Below, in pieces: positions 1 to 7,598 of a stretch of 64,000 nucleotides of DNA. The stretch is from NCBI GenBank assembly GCA_937892215.1, contig CALAVE010000025.1, positions 1 to 64,000 on the forward strand. Reading direction: 5' to 3'. The DNA comes from an uncultured Porphyromonadaceae bacterium (lineage in GTDB: Bacteria > Bacteroidota > Bacteroidia > Bacteroidales > Muribaculaceae). Made by a program: the position numbers and the translations under genes. The notes under the pieces were generated by a model. That model ran no database searches. It had not been told where the DNA came from and saw only the letters and a program-made list of their open reading frames with translations. Numbering within the stretch: the first letter of the stretch is position 1; each line of letters starts with the position of its first letter.

Positions 1-24
1 TTCTCAAAATAAAATCTGCTCTGG

Positions 25-59
25 CATAAATCCTACTGACCGAATCGGGTTAAACGTAA
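25..59 (+). promoter_or_regulatory. Shared leader element, copy 1
   Basis: This 35-base stretch closely matches the element at 14032-14067. Both begin CATAAATCC, share TGACCGA in the middle and end in AAACGTAA, with a one-base length difference between. It lies 25 bases before the start of a secreted protease gene; the other copy lies just before a secreted pullulanase gene. A leader or operator role is inference. No good TAnnTTTG promoter is seen in these first 84 bases. Confidence 0.4.
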
Positions 60-84
60 GAATAACAATAAATTGACATGAGAT

Positions 85-3000
85 ATGAAAAAGTTTGCAG
101 TAATATTAGTGGTTGTGGCAGCGGCGCAGATGGCGTTTGGCTCGCCGCTGTGGATGCGCTACGCGCAGATTTCGCCTGACGGCAGTCAGATAGTGTTCAC
201 ATACAAGGGCGACATCTACAAGGTTAGTTCGAAGGGCGGTGCTGCCGTGCAGTTGACCACTCAGCCCAGTTATGAGACAAGTCCGGTGTGGTCGCCCGAC
301 GGGCGTGAGATAGCATTTGCGAGTGACCGTAAGGGGAACTATGACGTGTATGTGATGAGCGCAACCGGCGGAAGTGCCCGCCAAGTGACATTTAACTCGG
401 CAAGCGAGACCCCGTGGACATTCTCGCCCGACGGCAAGAAAATCTACTACTCGGCCTCGATACAAGATCCCGCCAGCTGCGCGCTGTTCCCATCGTCGCG
501 CCTGACAGAGCTCTACAGCGTGCCGGCAGAGGGAGGCAAGGTGAGCCAAGTGCTGGGCAGTCCGGCCGAGGCCGTGTGCTGGGCAAAGGACGGAAGTTTC
601 TTCCTGTATCAGGATCAGAAAGGCTTTGAGGACCAGTGGCGCAAGCACCACACGTCGTCGGTGACGCGCGACATCTGGAAGTGGGACGCAAAGAGCGGAA
701 AGCACGAGAACCTTACCAGCCGAGCCGGCGAGGACCGCAACCCAGTGCTGAGCCCGGACGGCAAGACGGTGTATGTGCTGAGCGAGCGCAACGGTGGAAG
801 TTTCAACGTGTGGAAGTTCCCGATAGACGCACCGTCGCAGGCAACAGCAGTGACCAACTTCAAGACCAATCCGGTGAGATTTCTGTCGATGGCGAGCAAC
901 GGTACCCTGTGCTACACCTACGACGGAGAGATATATACACAGGTGGCTGGCGGCAAGCCCGCGAAGGTGAACATAAGTCTGGTTCATGATGATGCCGAGG
1001 ACGTGCTGAGGAAGACCTACAGCAAGGGCGCGACGAGCGCGACCGTGTCGCCCGACGGCAAGCAGGTGGCATTTGTGGTACGCGGCGAAGTGTTCGTGAC
1101 GTCGGTGGAGTACGGAACCACGAAGAAGATAACCAACACGGTGGAGCGAGAAGACGATGTGTGCTGGGGACCGAATAACCGCACCCTGCTTTACGCAAGC
1201 GAGCGCAACGGCAACTGGCAGATAGTGAAGGCCACGATAGAGCGTGACGAAGACCCTAACTTCCCGAACGCCACTACGATAAAAGAAGAGGTGATACTTC
1301 CTTCGAAGACGGTGGAGCGCCGCTATCCTCAATACTCGCCCGACGGAGGTGAGATAGCGTTTATAGAGAACCGTAACCAACTGAAAGTGCTGAACGTGCA
1401 GGATAACAAAGTGCGTACGGTGACCGACGGCAGCATGTGGTATGAGACCAACGGCGGTTTCGGCTATGAGTGGTCGCCCGACGGGAAGTGGTTCGCCCTT
1501 GAGATAATAGGCAATCAGCGTGACCCCTACAGCGACATAGGCATAGTGAGCGCGCAAGGCGGCACGGTGACCAACATCACTCAGAGCGCGTATATCAGTG
1601 AGCAACCCAAGTGGGTGATGGGCGGCAACGCAATTATGTTCAAGAGCAACCGCTACGGAATGAGGAGCCACGGTTCGTGGGGCTCACTGGACGACGTGCT
1701 GCTGGCGTTCGTAAATCAGGAGGCACTGGACAACTACCGCCTAAGCAAGGAGGACGCGGAACTGCAGAAAGAAGCCGACAAGGACAAGAAAGACAAGGCT
1801 AAGGACGAAGGCAAGAAAGACGATAAGAAGGCCGACAGCGACAAGAAGAAAGAGGCTAAGAAAGATATCGTGGTGGAACTGGAGGACATAGAGAACAGGA
1901 TAATTCGCGTGACACCAAACTCGAGCAACATAGCCAGCGCGATGATAAACAAGGACGGCGACGCACTTTACTATCTGTCGTCGTTTGAAAAAGGCTACGA
2001 CCTGTGGAAGATGGATCTGCGCAAGCACAGCACCACACTGCTGAACAAGATGGACGCCAAGTGGGCCAACATAGAGGCAGCCAACGACGGCAAGGACCTG
2101 TTTATCCTGGGCAGCGGCACAATGAAGAAACTGACTGTGAGCAGCGACAAACTGAAAGACGTCAGTTACAGCGCACAGGTGAAGTTGGACCTGACCAAGG
2201 AGCGCGAATACATGTTCAACCACGTTTACCGCCAAGTGAAGGAGCGGTTCTACAACAAGAACATGCACGGCGTGAACTGGGACGCAATGACCGAGACCTA
2301 CCGCAAGTTCCTGCCGCACATCAACAACAACTACGACTTCGCTCAACTGCTGAGCGAGTGGCTGGGCGAACTGAACGTGTCGCACACCGGAGGCCGTTAC
2401 TATCCGAACGGCGGCGAGACAACGGCTAACCTGGGCGTGTTCTACGACTGGAACTACACCGGGAAGGGACTGAAAGTGGACGAAGTGGTGAAGGGCGGCC
2501 CGCTGGCCGGCGCACGGTCGAAAGTGAAGCCCGGAGTGGTGATAGAGAAAATAAACGGCGAGGAGATAACGCCAGAGAACGACTACAGCGTGCTTCTGCT
2601 GGGTCAGGCAGGTAAGAAGACCCTGATTTCGCTGTATGATCCCAAGAGCGGTGAGCGCTGGGATGAGGTGGTGAAGCCCATAGGCAACGGAGCGCTGAAC
2701 AACCTGCTCTATGACCGCTGGGTGCAGCAGCGCGCGCACCTGGTGGATAGCCTGAGCCACGGGCGCCTGGGCTACGTGCACCTGAAGAGTATGAACGACG
2801 CAAGTTACCGCGACATCTACAGCCAGGTGCTGGGCAAGTGGAACAAGCGCGAAGGCATAGTGATAGATACCCGTTGGAACGGTGGTGGTCGTCTGCACGA
2901 GGACGTGGAAGTGCTGTTCAGCGGCAAGAAATATCTGACACAGGAAATCCGTGGCCGAGACGCGTGCGACATGCCGAGCCGCCGCTGGAACAAGCCCAGC

Positions 3001-3321
3001 ATAATGGTTCAGTGTGAGGCCAACTACAGCAATGCGCACGGAACACCGTGGGTGTATAAGCACGGTGGTCTGGGCAAACTGGTGGGAATGCCTGTGCCAG
3101 GTACCATGACCAGCGTGTCGTGGGAGACACTTCAGGACGATTCGCTGATATTCGGAATCCCCATCATAGGTTACCGGCTGGCCGACGGGTCGTATCTGGA
3201 GAACCAGCAACTGGAGCCAGACGTGAAAGTGGCAAATGACCCGAATACGGTGACGCTGGGCGAGGATAAGCAACTGAAGGCCGCAGTGGAAGAGTTGCTG
3301 AAGGAGTGTTCTAAGAATTAA
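85..3321 (+). CDS. Secreted tricorn-like S41 family protease
   Basis: The 1078-residue protein begins with a signal peptide (cleavage near FGS, residue 20) and should act in the periplasm or at the cell surface, trimming peptides. Two PD40-type beta-propellers fill about residues 25-550, with repeated SPDG-type blades. A Lys/Asp-rich hydrophilic linker covers 562-594. A tricorn core domain, a PDZ domain (about 790-870) and a C-terminal S41 protease domain follow. The tricorn catalytic set can be placed: Ser766-His767 (NVSHTGG), nucleophile Ser982 (NYSNAHG) and Glu1039 (LENQQLEPD). The residue after the nucleophile is Asn983, where tricorn has Asp966 contributing to the oxyanion hole. Length matches the bacterial tricorn family. 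It appears monocistronic. Confidence 0.9.
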   Translation: MKKFAVILVVVAAAQMAFGSPLWMRYAQISPDGSQIVFTYKGDIYKVSSKGGAAVQLTTQPSYETSPVWSPDGREIAFASDRKGNYDVYVMSATGGSARQVTFNSASETPWTFSPDGKKIYYSASIQDPASCALFPSSRLTELYSVPAEGGKVSQVLGSPAEAVCWAKDGSFFLYQDQKGFEDQWRKHHTSSVTRDIWKWDAKSGKHENLTSRAGEDRNPVLSPDGKTVYVLSERNGGSFNVWKFPIDAPSQATAVTNFKTNPVRFLSMASNGTLCYTYDGEIYTQVAGGKPAKVNISLVHDDAEDVLRKTYSKGATSATVSPDGKQVAFVVRGEVFVTSVEYGTTKKITNTVEREDDVCWGPNNRTLLYASERNGNWQIVKATIERDEDPNFPNATTIKEEVILPSKTVERRYPQYSPDGGEIAFIENRNQLKVLNVQDNKVRTVTDGSMWYETNGGFGYEWSPDGKWFALEIIGNQRDPYSDIGIVSAQGGTVTNITQSAYISEQPKWVMGGNAIMFKSNRYGMRSHGSWGSLDDVLLAFVNQEALDNYRLSKEDAELQKEADKDKKDKAKDEGKKDDKKADSDKKKEAKKDIVVELEDIENRIIRVTPNSSNIASAMINKDGDALYYLSSFEKGYDLWKMDLRKHSTTLLNKMDAKWANIEAANDGKDLFILGSGTMKKLTVSSDKLKDVSYSAQVKLDLTKEREYMFNHVYRQVKERFYNKNMHGVNWDAMTETYRKFLPHINNNYDFAQLLSEWLGELNVSHTGGRYYPNGGETTANLGVFYDWNYTGKGLKVDEVVKGGPLAGARSKVKPGVVIEKINGEEITPENDYSVLLLGQAGKKTLISLYDPKSGERWDEVVKPIGNGALNNLLYDRWVQQRAHLVDSLSHGRLGYVHLKSMNDASYRDIYSQVLGKWNKREGIVIDTRWNGGGRLHEDVEVLFSGKKYLTQEIRGRDACDMPSRRWNKPSIMVQCEANYSNAHGTPWVYKHGGLGKLVGMPVPGTMTSVSWETLQDDSLIFGIPIIGYRLADGSYLENQQLEPDVKVANDPNTVTLGEDKQLKAAVEELLKECSKN

Positions 3322-3322
3322 C

Positions 3323-3349
3323 TTGAGATAATTGAGATAATTGAGATAA
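3323..3349 (+). repeat. Three perfect tandem copies of TTGAGATAA
   Basis: Three 9-base units abut without spacers (3323-3331, 3332-3340, 3341-3349), starting two bases after the protease stop codon. They lie about 35 bases upstream of the sigma-54-type promoter, which is closer than enhancer sites usually sit. The array may equally be slipped-strand DNA of no function. Confidence 0.6.
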
Positions 3350-3383
3350 TTCTGTAAATTAATAAAAAGTAAAGATGAGTTCT

Positions 3384-3399
3384 TGGCACAGATTTTGCA
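3384..3399 (+). promoter_or_regulatory. Sigma-54 (RpoN) promoter
   Basis: TGGCACAGATTTTGCA matches the sigma-54 consensus TGGCACGnnnnTTGCW at every defined position but one. The invariant GG (3385-3386) and GC (3397-3398) have the required spacing. The predicted start near 3410 leaves a leader of about 33 bases before the next gene. No TAnnTTTG element competes in the same gap. Confidence 0.7.
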
Positions 3400-3442
3400 A
3401 ATATAAAAACATAGAGTATTAATCTTAAATAAATAAATTATT

Positions 3443-4135
3443 ATGAGACCAATATCAGAATTGAAAGACCGTGCCCTGATGAGTCTGAGTGGAAAATGGA
3501 CCGTATTCGTGGCTTTTACTCTGCTGGTGAGTGTAGCCAGTAGTTTGGGCTCAATGGCTGCACCTTTTGTGTTTAATCCAGAGGACCTATCGTCGAGCGC
3601 AGGTCTGCTACCGATGCCAAACTACTTTGGGTTTATGGGCGTGTCGCTGCTGACATTCCTTCTGTTTATGCCGCTGGCCTGGGGTTATCAGATTTCAACG
3701 TTGCAGACGAGTCGCACCGGCTTGGAGCCGGAGATAAGCACGCTGGTTTCGGGCTACAAGGACTACTGGCGCATTACGGGCACTTACCTGCTACTGTTTG
3801 TGTATGTGTCGCTGTGGTCGCTGCTGCTGGTGATTCCGGGCATAATCAAGACATTCTCTTACGCGATGACCGGCTATGTTCTGCGCGACAATCCAGGACT
3901 GAGTTTCAACGGAGCGATAGAGCGCAGTATGTCCCTTATGAAGGGGCATAAGATGGAACTGTTTGTTATGTATCTGTCGTTCATAGGATGGTTTATACTG
4001 GCCATACTGACCTGCGGAATAGGCTTCCTGTGGCTGTATCCCTATGTGCAGATGAGCATAACGAAGTTCTACGAGTCTCTGCTTGAGGATGAGCGTGCAG
4101 CAGCAAACCCTGCTGTGGGTACTACGAGCTGGTGA
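3443..4135 (+). CDS. DUF975 family integral membrane protein
   Basis: The 230-residue protein has the DUF975 plan. A short cytoplasmic start (RPISELKDRALMSLSGKW) resembles the family's usual N-terminus, and four or five hydrophobic segments follow: about residues 20-40, 65-85, 110-135 and 170-205. The C-terminus is hydrophilic. Family members are inner-membrane proteins of unknown function. The gene stands alone between the tricorn protease and tRNA-Leu, with the sigma-54-type promoter about 45 bases upstream, so expression probably depends on RpoN and an activator not in this window. The start is the first ATG after an A/T-rich leader. Confidence 0.8.
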   Translation: MRPISELKDRALMSLSGKWTVFVAFTLLVSVASSLGSMAAPFVFNPEDLSSSAGLLPMPNYFGFMGVSLLTFLLFMPLAWGYQISTLQTSRTGLEPEISTLVSGYKDYWRITGTYLLLFVYVSLWSLLLVIPGIIKTFSYAMTGYVLRDNPGLSFNGAIERSMSLMKGHKMELFVMYLSFIGWFILAILTCGIGFLWLYPYVQMSITKFYESLLEDERAAANPAVGTTSW

Positions 4136-4178
4136 TGCGGCTAAAGTGAAAAAAAGAGAAAAAATGTGCGGTACATGG

Positions 4179-4208
4179 TTGTGTATTGCGCATTTTTTCA
4201 TACCTTTG
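4179..4208 (+). promoter_or_regulatory. Promoter of tRNA-Leu
   Basis: A TTG at 4179-4181, a 19-base spacer and TACCTTTG at 4201-4208 match the Bacteroidota vegetative consensus. Transcription should begin near 4214, about 18 bases before the mature tRNA. Confidence 0.7.
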
Positions 4209-4231
4209 CAGGGCAGTTATGCAACTACCGG

Positions 4232-4316
4232 GCCCGGATGGTGGAATCGGTAGACACGAGGGACTTAAAATCCCTTGGCCATTGCGGCTGTGTGGGTTCA
4301 AGTCCCACTCCGGGTA
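4232..4316 (+). tRNA. tRNA-Leu (anticodon UAA)
   Basis: An 85-base type II tRNA. The acceptor stem pairs GCCCGGA (4232-4238) with TCCGGGT (4309-4315, first pair G-U), and A4316 is the discriminator base. The anticodon stem AGGGA/TCCCT encloses the loop CTTAAAA, giving anticodon TAA at 4266-4268. A long variable arm and the T-arm GTGGGTTCAAGTCCCAC follow. CCA is not encoded. Its own promoter and a strong terminator flank it. Confidence 0.97.
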
Positions 4317-4319
4317 CGC

Positions 4320-4363
4320 TCAGGGCTGGAAACATGAAGGTGTTTCCGGTCCTGAAATTTTTG
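4320..4363 (+). terminator. Rho-independent terminator of tRNA-Leu
   Basis: A long hairpin pairs CAGGgCtGGAAACA with TGTTTCCgGtCCTG (4321-4354) around a short loop, followed by AAATTTTTG. Confidence 0.85.
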
Positions 4364-4423
4364 TAGGTATGTGTGGGGTGGTGGGGGAAAAGACGGTAAC
4401 AAAAACATCATGAAACAACATGG

Positions 4424-4452
4424 ATAGGGCCTATATGACCAATAGGACCTAT
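4424..4452 (+). repeat. Two tandem ATAGGnCCTAT palindromes
   Basis: ATAGGGCCTAT (4424-4434) and ATAGGACCTAT (4442-4452) are each palindromic around one central base, with centres 18 bases apart. They lie in the 220-base gap between tRNA-Leu and the convergent acyltransferase. They resemble the short CCTATAGG-type intergenic repeats common in Bacteroidales genomes. The rest of the gap (4453-4586) shows nothing I can assign. Confidence 0.5.
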
Positions 4453-4586
4453 AGAGCAGGAATAAGCTGGGCACGGAAAAGGGCCTTGCGGGTGTAGAAG
4501 TGCCACGCGGACGAGCCGTGCGCAGTATCCTTACAGCAGGGGTGGTGCGTCAGGGTGATGGGGCACAGCGCTACGTGCGAGGATTT

Positions 4587-5657
4587 TTACACGATGTAGC
4601 GGCGCAGGCCCGGAATTCTGTTTAAGACCCATGATGCGGCGAATGACACTAAAAACACGATGATGCTTACAACGGGAACGGTTAAAAGCGCATATGCCGG
4701 AGTGCTGAAGAATGGTGTCGCGACCATCATATTGATGAATAGAGGGTGGATAAGATAGATTCCGAAACTTACGGCAGAGATGGTGCTGATAGCCGATGAA
4801 CAGTGACGATGTCCTTTGAGAAAATAGTCCTTAGCCAATATAAATACCGAAACTGAGATAATGAGGACTAACGGTGTGGTGTAGGCATAGAAATAGTCGC
4901 GAGCCTCGCCATCGATGGCAGAAACTGCATAAGTGCAGATTATTATGAGAACGAAACTGCATGCTGCTGCAAAGTGTATGATTTGTTTCTGATTTTTAGG
5001 CATATTGTTGCAGGCAAGTTTGTGCCCAAGGATGAAATAGAGCGCAAATCCAGGCAAAGTTGCAATTCCAGACTTGTTGAAATTGGTGAAAAGCGCCTCG
5101 GTAATATCATCACAAGAAGGGAATAACATTTTCAGAGCCAAGAAGCCGAAAGGAAGAATGTAAACTGAGATGAAAACTAAAATGAGAAAATAGCGAGTGA
5201 TTCTTTTGTCTGAATTGATTAATCGCAGAATGGGAAGCAAAATGTAGAGCCCTGCAATCATCCACAAGAACCACAAGTGGTGCTCGCCGGTTACAAATAG
5301 GCGAATAGCATCGTGAATTGGAACGTTATTGAAATCATATCCGTACTTTCGCAAATTAAGGAAAATGAACCAAGAACAAAATATTAAAGACCAAAACAGG
5401 AATGCGGTGACGATGCGAAGCAGATTCTTGCTGTAAAGACGGCGAATGGAAAATTCCTTTTGAGGGTCGAGAAACAATGCACCTGAAATCATGACAAAAA
5501 TGGGAACTGTCCACCTTACGGCACTGTCAAAAAAGTTGAGTACGAACCAATCCGCGGATGGGAAAGCCTTGCTCCAATGAGAAGCTGCTGTGTGCAGTAT
5601 TACCACACCAATTGTTGCGAATGCACGCAAGAAGTCAAGGTAAGCGATACGTTTCAT
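4587..5657 (-). CDS. Acyltransferase-3 family membrane protein (porQ-linked)
   Basis: The 356-residue protein belongs to the acyltransferase-3 (OafA/WecH-like) family, which moves acetyl or other acyl groups onto extracytoplasmic glycans. The N-terminal signature RIAYLDFLRAFATIGVVILH contains the conserved R-A core and the catalytic-type His. About ten hydrophobic segments follow, including the VPIFVMISGALFLDP loop. The start at 5657 (MKRIAYLDF) fits the family; the frame is open further upstream but that part overlaps porQ and looks non-coding. It follows porQ by 22 bases on the same strand, so the two are probably co-transcribed. The acceptor is unknown; a surface glycan used by the type IX system is an inference from context. 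Confidence 0.85.
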   Translation of the reverse strand: MKRIAYLDFLRAFATIGVVILHTAASHWSKAFPSADWFVLNFFDSAVRWTVPIFVMISGALFLDPQKEFSIRRLYSKNLLRIVTAFLFWSLIFCSWFIFLNLRKYGYDFNNVPIHDAIRLFVTGEHHLWFLWMIAGLYILLPILRLINSDKRITRYFLILVFISVYILPFGFLALKMLFPSCDDITEALFTNFNKSGIATLPGFALYFILGHKLACNNMPKNQKQIIHFAAACSFVLIIICTYAVSAIDGEARDYFYAYTTPLVLIISVSVFILAKDYFLKGHRHCSSAISTISAVSFGIYLIHPLFINMMVATPFFSTPAYALLTVPVVSIIVFLVSFAASWVLNRIPGLRRYIV

Positions 5658-5679
5658 GGAGTTGATAGTGTGTGGGTGA

Positions 5680-6705
5680 TTAGTGGAGAAGTTGTGCGAG
5701 TGATGCGTTGAGGTTGACCATGAAAGTGGTGGCGCCGGTGTGCGGCTGGGCGAGAGCGATGCCGAAACCGAAAGCCTTGACGCGAAGTCCGGCAGCGATG
5801 GATAGTCCGGAGATGAAGTTACGCTTGTAGTTGGACATATCGGTTCGAGTCTTGTAGTTGTAACCGAGACCGATGTAGATACGTTCGTTAGGTACGTATT
5901 CGGCTGCGAAGACAAGGTGCCTGAAGAGGTTGGACATGAACTTGTCACGCTTGATTATGTCGGAGGATGCGTTAGACTTGTCCTGCGGCTCGTAGTATGG
6001 CAGGTGCCAGTATCGCAGGTTATAGGCCGTTACGGAGAATCGGAACGGCACAGAGTGGAGAAGTTGAGAGTATCCAATCTGTATGTCCCATGGTACAGAA
6101 GCCCTTTTGTCGCCGAATTTCTTTACTTCTCCGCCGAGGTTTTTCACCACGAGCGAGAGCGAGAGTTCGTTCTCAGGGTTGTAGTAGTTGATGCCGAGGT
6201 CGGCTGTGATTGCGGCCGAAGAGTAAGCCTCATACTTGGAGTGTGCGAACTTGACGTTGATACCGCCACGCAGGTTGTCGGTGATGTCGTGCGAGAAAGT
6301 GGCGTTGACAGCGAGGTCGCGTGCGGTGAACGTTCCGGAGATGGAGCCGTCGGCTTCGGTGGCAGTCATGGAGCCGTAGCCGTAATACTGGAGGCCTGCA
6401 GCCCAAGCGCAGTGTTCGTTGATACCCATGCCGTATCGCGCACCCATGAAGTTGCTGCCGCCGATGTATCGCATGTAGTTAAGACCTATCTGATTGTCGA
6501 TTTCCGGTCCGAGCAGAGCCGGGTTCTGCTCAATGAGGTTGATGTCATCGTCGATAAGAGCGATATTGTGCCCGCCGAGACCGTAAACGTGGCTCGAAGG
6601 CGAGACGTTGAGGAACTGGTAGGCGTTAGACTCGGTCTGCGCTGCGGAGGCAAAAGCGACTAAAGCGGCGAGACATATTGTTATTTGTTTGAAATATGCA
6701 GTCAT
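5680..6705 (-). CDS. porQ: Type IX secretion system protein PorQ
   Basis: The 341-residue protein has a signal peptide (MTAYFKQITICLAALVAFASAAQ) and the PorQ N-terminal pattern: FLNVSPSSHVYGLGG, then an acidic DDD turn and QNPALL. The remainder is beta-strand rich, as in an outer-membrane barrel. In Porphyromonas, PorQ binds PorZ and is part of the attachment complex with PorU and PorV that processes type IX cargo and links it to anionic LPS. The start at 6705 gives a clean signal peptide; the open frame extends further upstream without merit. It heads a probable two-gene unit with an acyltransferase, about 46 kb from the other por genes here. Confidence 0.9.
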   Translation of the reverse strand: MTAYFKQITICLAALVAFASAAQTESNAYQFLNVSPSSHVYGLGGHNIALIDDDINLIEQNPALLGPEIDNQIGLNYMRYIGGSNFMGARYGMGINEHCAWAAGLQYYGYGSMTATEADGSISGTFTARDLAVNATFSHDITDNLRGGINVKFAHSKYEAYSSAAITADLGINYYNPENELSLSLVVKNLGGEVKKFGDKRASVPWDIQIGYSQLLHSVPFRFSVTAYNLRYWHLPYYEPQDKSNASSDIIKRDKFMSNLFRHLVFAAEYVPNERIYIGLGYNYKTRTDMSNYKRNFISGLSIAAGLRVKAFGFGIALAQPHTGATTFMVNLNASLAQLLH

Positions 6706-6877
6706 AGTTACTGAGGTTCTAAAGATAATAACGAGAGAAAGGGGGATTGTAGTATAAATGCTTAAAGATTTTTCACAAGCTGGGCACTCGTGGCGTTGAA
6801 TCTGTAAAAAAACATAAAACAATATTAATCATTTCCAAAAAAAAGGTAAAAAACTATGAAAATAGAAATTAGCGAAT

Positions 6878-6885
6878 TATATTTG
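6878..6885 (+). promoter_or_regulatory. -7 element TATATTTG before the TonB-type gene
   Basis: The sequence matches TAnnTTTG, but no TTG lies at the right -33 distance, so the promoter is incomplete or weak. Confidence 0.4.
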
Positions 6886-6959
6886 CAGTGCGAAAATGAA
6901 ACGCGAAGAAAGAATTAAGAATGCTTACTGAGAACTACACACAGAATAGCGCAGGACAA

Positions 6960-7403
6960 ATGACGAGAGCTGGCAGGGCACTGGTGTCGCTGCTGGGAGT
7001 GCTGGCGTTTGTGCTGGCTGAAGCCCAGGTGAGTCATGTGACAATCTGCAATCCGTCGGCACCGAGCGGAAAGGAGTATCTGGACGTGTATGAGTTTGAC
7101 TATGTGGATGTTCAGCCACAGTTCCCGGGAGGTGAGAGTGCGCTTATCAACTACGTGAACAAGACCCGCGAATATCCCTACGAAGCATATCACAAGAAGA
7201 TACAGGGCCGAGTGCTGTGCAGTTTCATTGTGGGAACCGACGGCAAGGTGAGCAACGCCAAGGTGATACGGGGTGCGAGCGATGAGACCCTGAACCGCGA
7301 GGCGCTGCGAGTGATACGGCTGATGCCCAAGTGGAGCGTGGGCAAAGTGGCCGGCACGGCGGTGCCGGTGCGCGTGGTGCTTCCGATAGCGTTCAGACTG
7401 TGA
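6960..7403 (+). CDS. TonB C-terminal domain protein, soluble periplasmic form
   Basis: The 147-residue protein carries a single TonB C-terminal domain with the Bacteroidota pattern: PQFPGGESALINYV, QGRVLCSFIVGTDGKV, EALRVIRLMPKW and a final LPIAF-L. The classical TonB plan (inner-membrane anchor, proline-rich linker, periplasmic domain) is missing. Instead, a signal-peptide-like segment directly precedes the domain. I chose 6960 (MTRAGRALVSLL, with AGGA seven bases upstream); an ATG at 6921 would add 13 hydrophilic residues before the hydrophobic segment. It could be a partner of an outer-membrane receptor or a stand-alone peptidoglycan-binding TonB-like protein. It is transcribed divergently from porQ. 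Confidence 0.75.
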   Translation: MTRAGRALVSLLGVLAFVLAEAQVSHVTICNPSAPSGKEYLDVYEFDYVDVQPQFPGGESALINYVNKTREYPYEAYHKKIQGRVLCSFIVGTDGKVSNAKVIRGASDETLNREALRVIRLMPKWSVGKVAGTAVPVRVVLPIAFRL

Positions 7404-7434
7404 GCAGAAAAAGAGAGAGGAGAAGCAAGGATAA

Positions 7435-7467
7435 AGGTCGGTGACGAGAAGCCGGCCTAATTTTTTG
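7435..7467 (+). terminator. Rho-independent terminator
   Basis: AGGTCGG (7435-7441) pairs with CCGGCCT (7452-7458, one G-U pair), followed by AATTTTTT. It separates the TonB-type gene from the alpha-glucan operon. Confidence 0.8.
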
Positions 7468-7543
7468 CGGCGAAGTGCAAACGATTGCGCGGTTTTTGGG
7501 GGTGAAAACGAGAAAAAAGGGGACAGAAGGCGCTTATTTTAAT

Positions 7544-7551
7544 TAATTTTG
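7544..7551 (+). promoter_or_regulatory. -7 element TAATTTTG before the alpha-glucan operon
   Basis: The sequence is an exact TAnnTTTG match 48 bases before the MFS gene. No TTG is seen 19-21 bases upstream, which may indicate a promoter needing an activator, as SusR/MalR activate glucan operons in related species. Confidence 0.5.
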
Positions 7552-7598
7552 TAGAGAATGGGAATGTGTCCTGCGAAGGCACTTCATAACCTGCAAAA

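Noticed and set aside
1741..3273. Long minus-strand open frame (510 codons) opposite the tricorn protease gene
   Set aside because: It is the complement of a strongly coded, high-GC gene. Its protein is His/Val/Leu-rich without domain signatures, as are similar antisense frames opposite the malQ, susB, pulA, susA and frdA genes.
4166..4413. Short plus-strand frames across 4166-4413
   Set aside because: They overlap tRNA-Leu and its terminator and read through the structural RNA.
4587..5948. Longer start for the porQ-linked acyltransferase
   Set aside because: The extra 97 codons overlap porQ, are Ser/Thr/Pro-rich, and precede a canonical family start at 5657.
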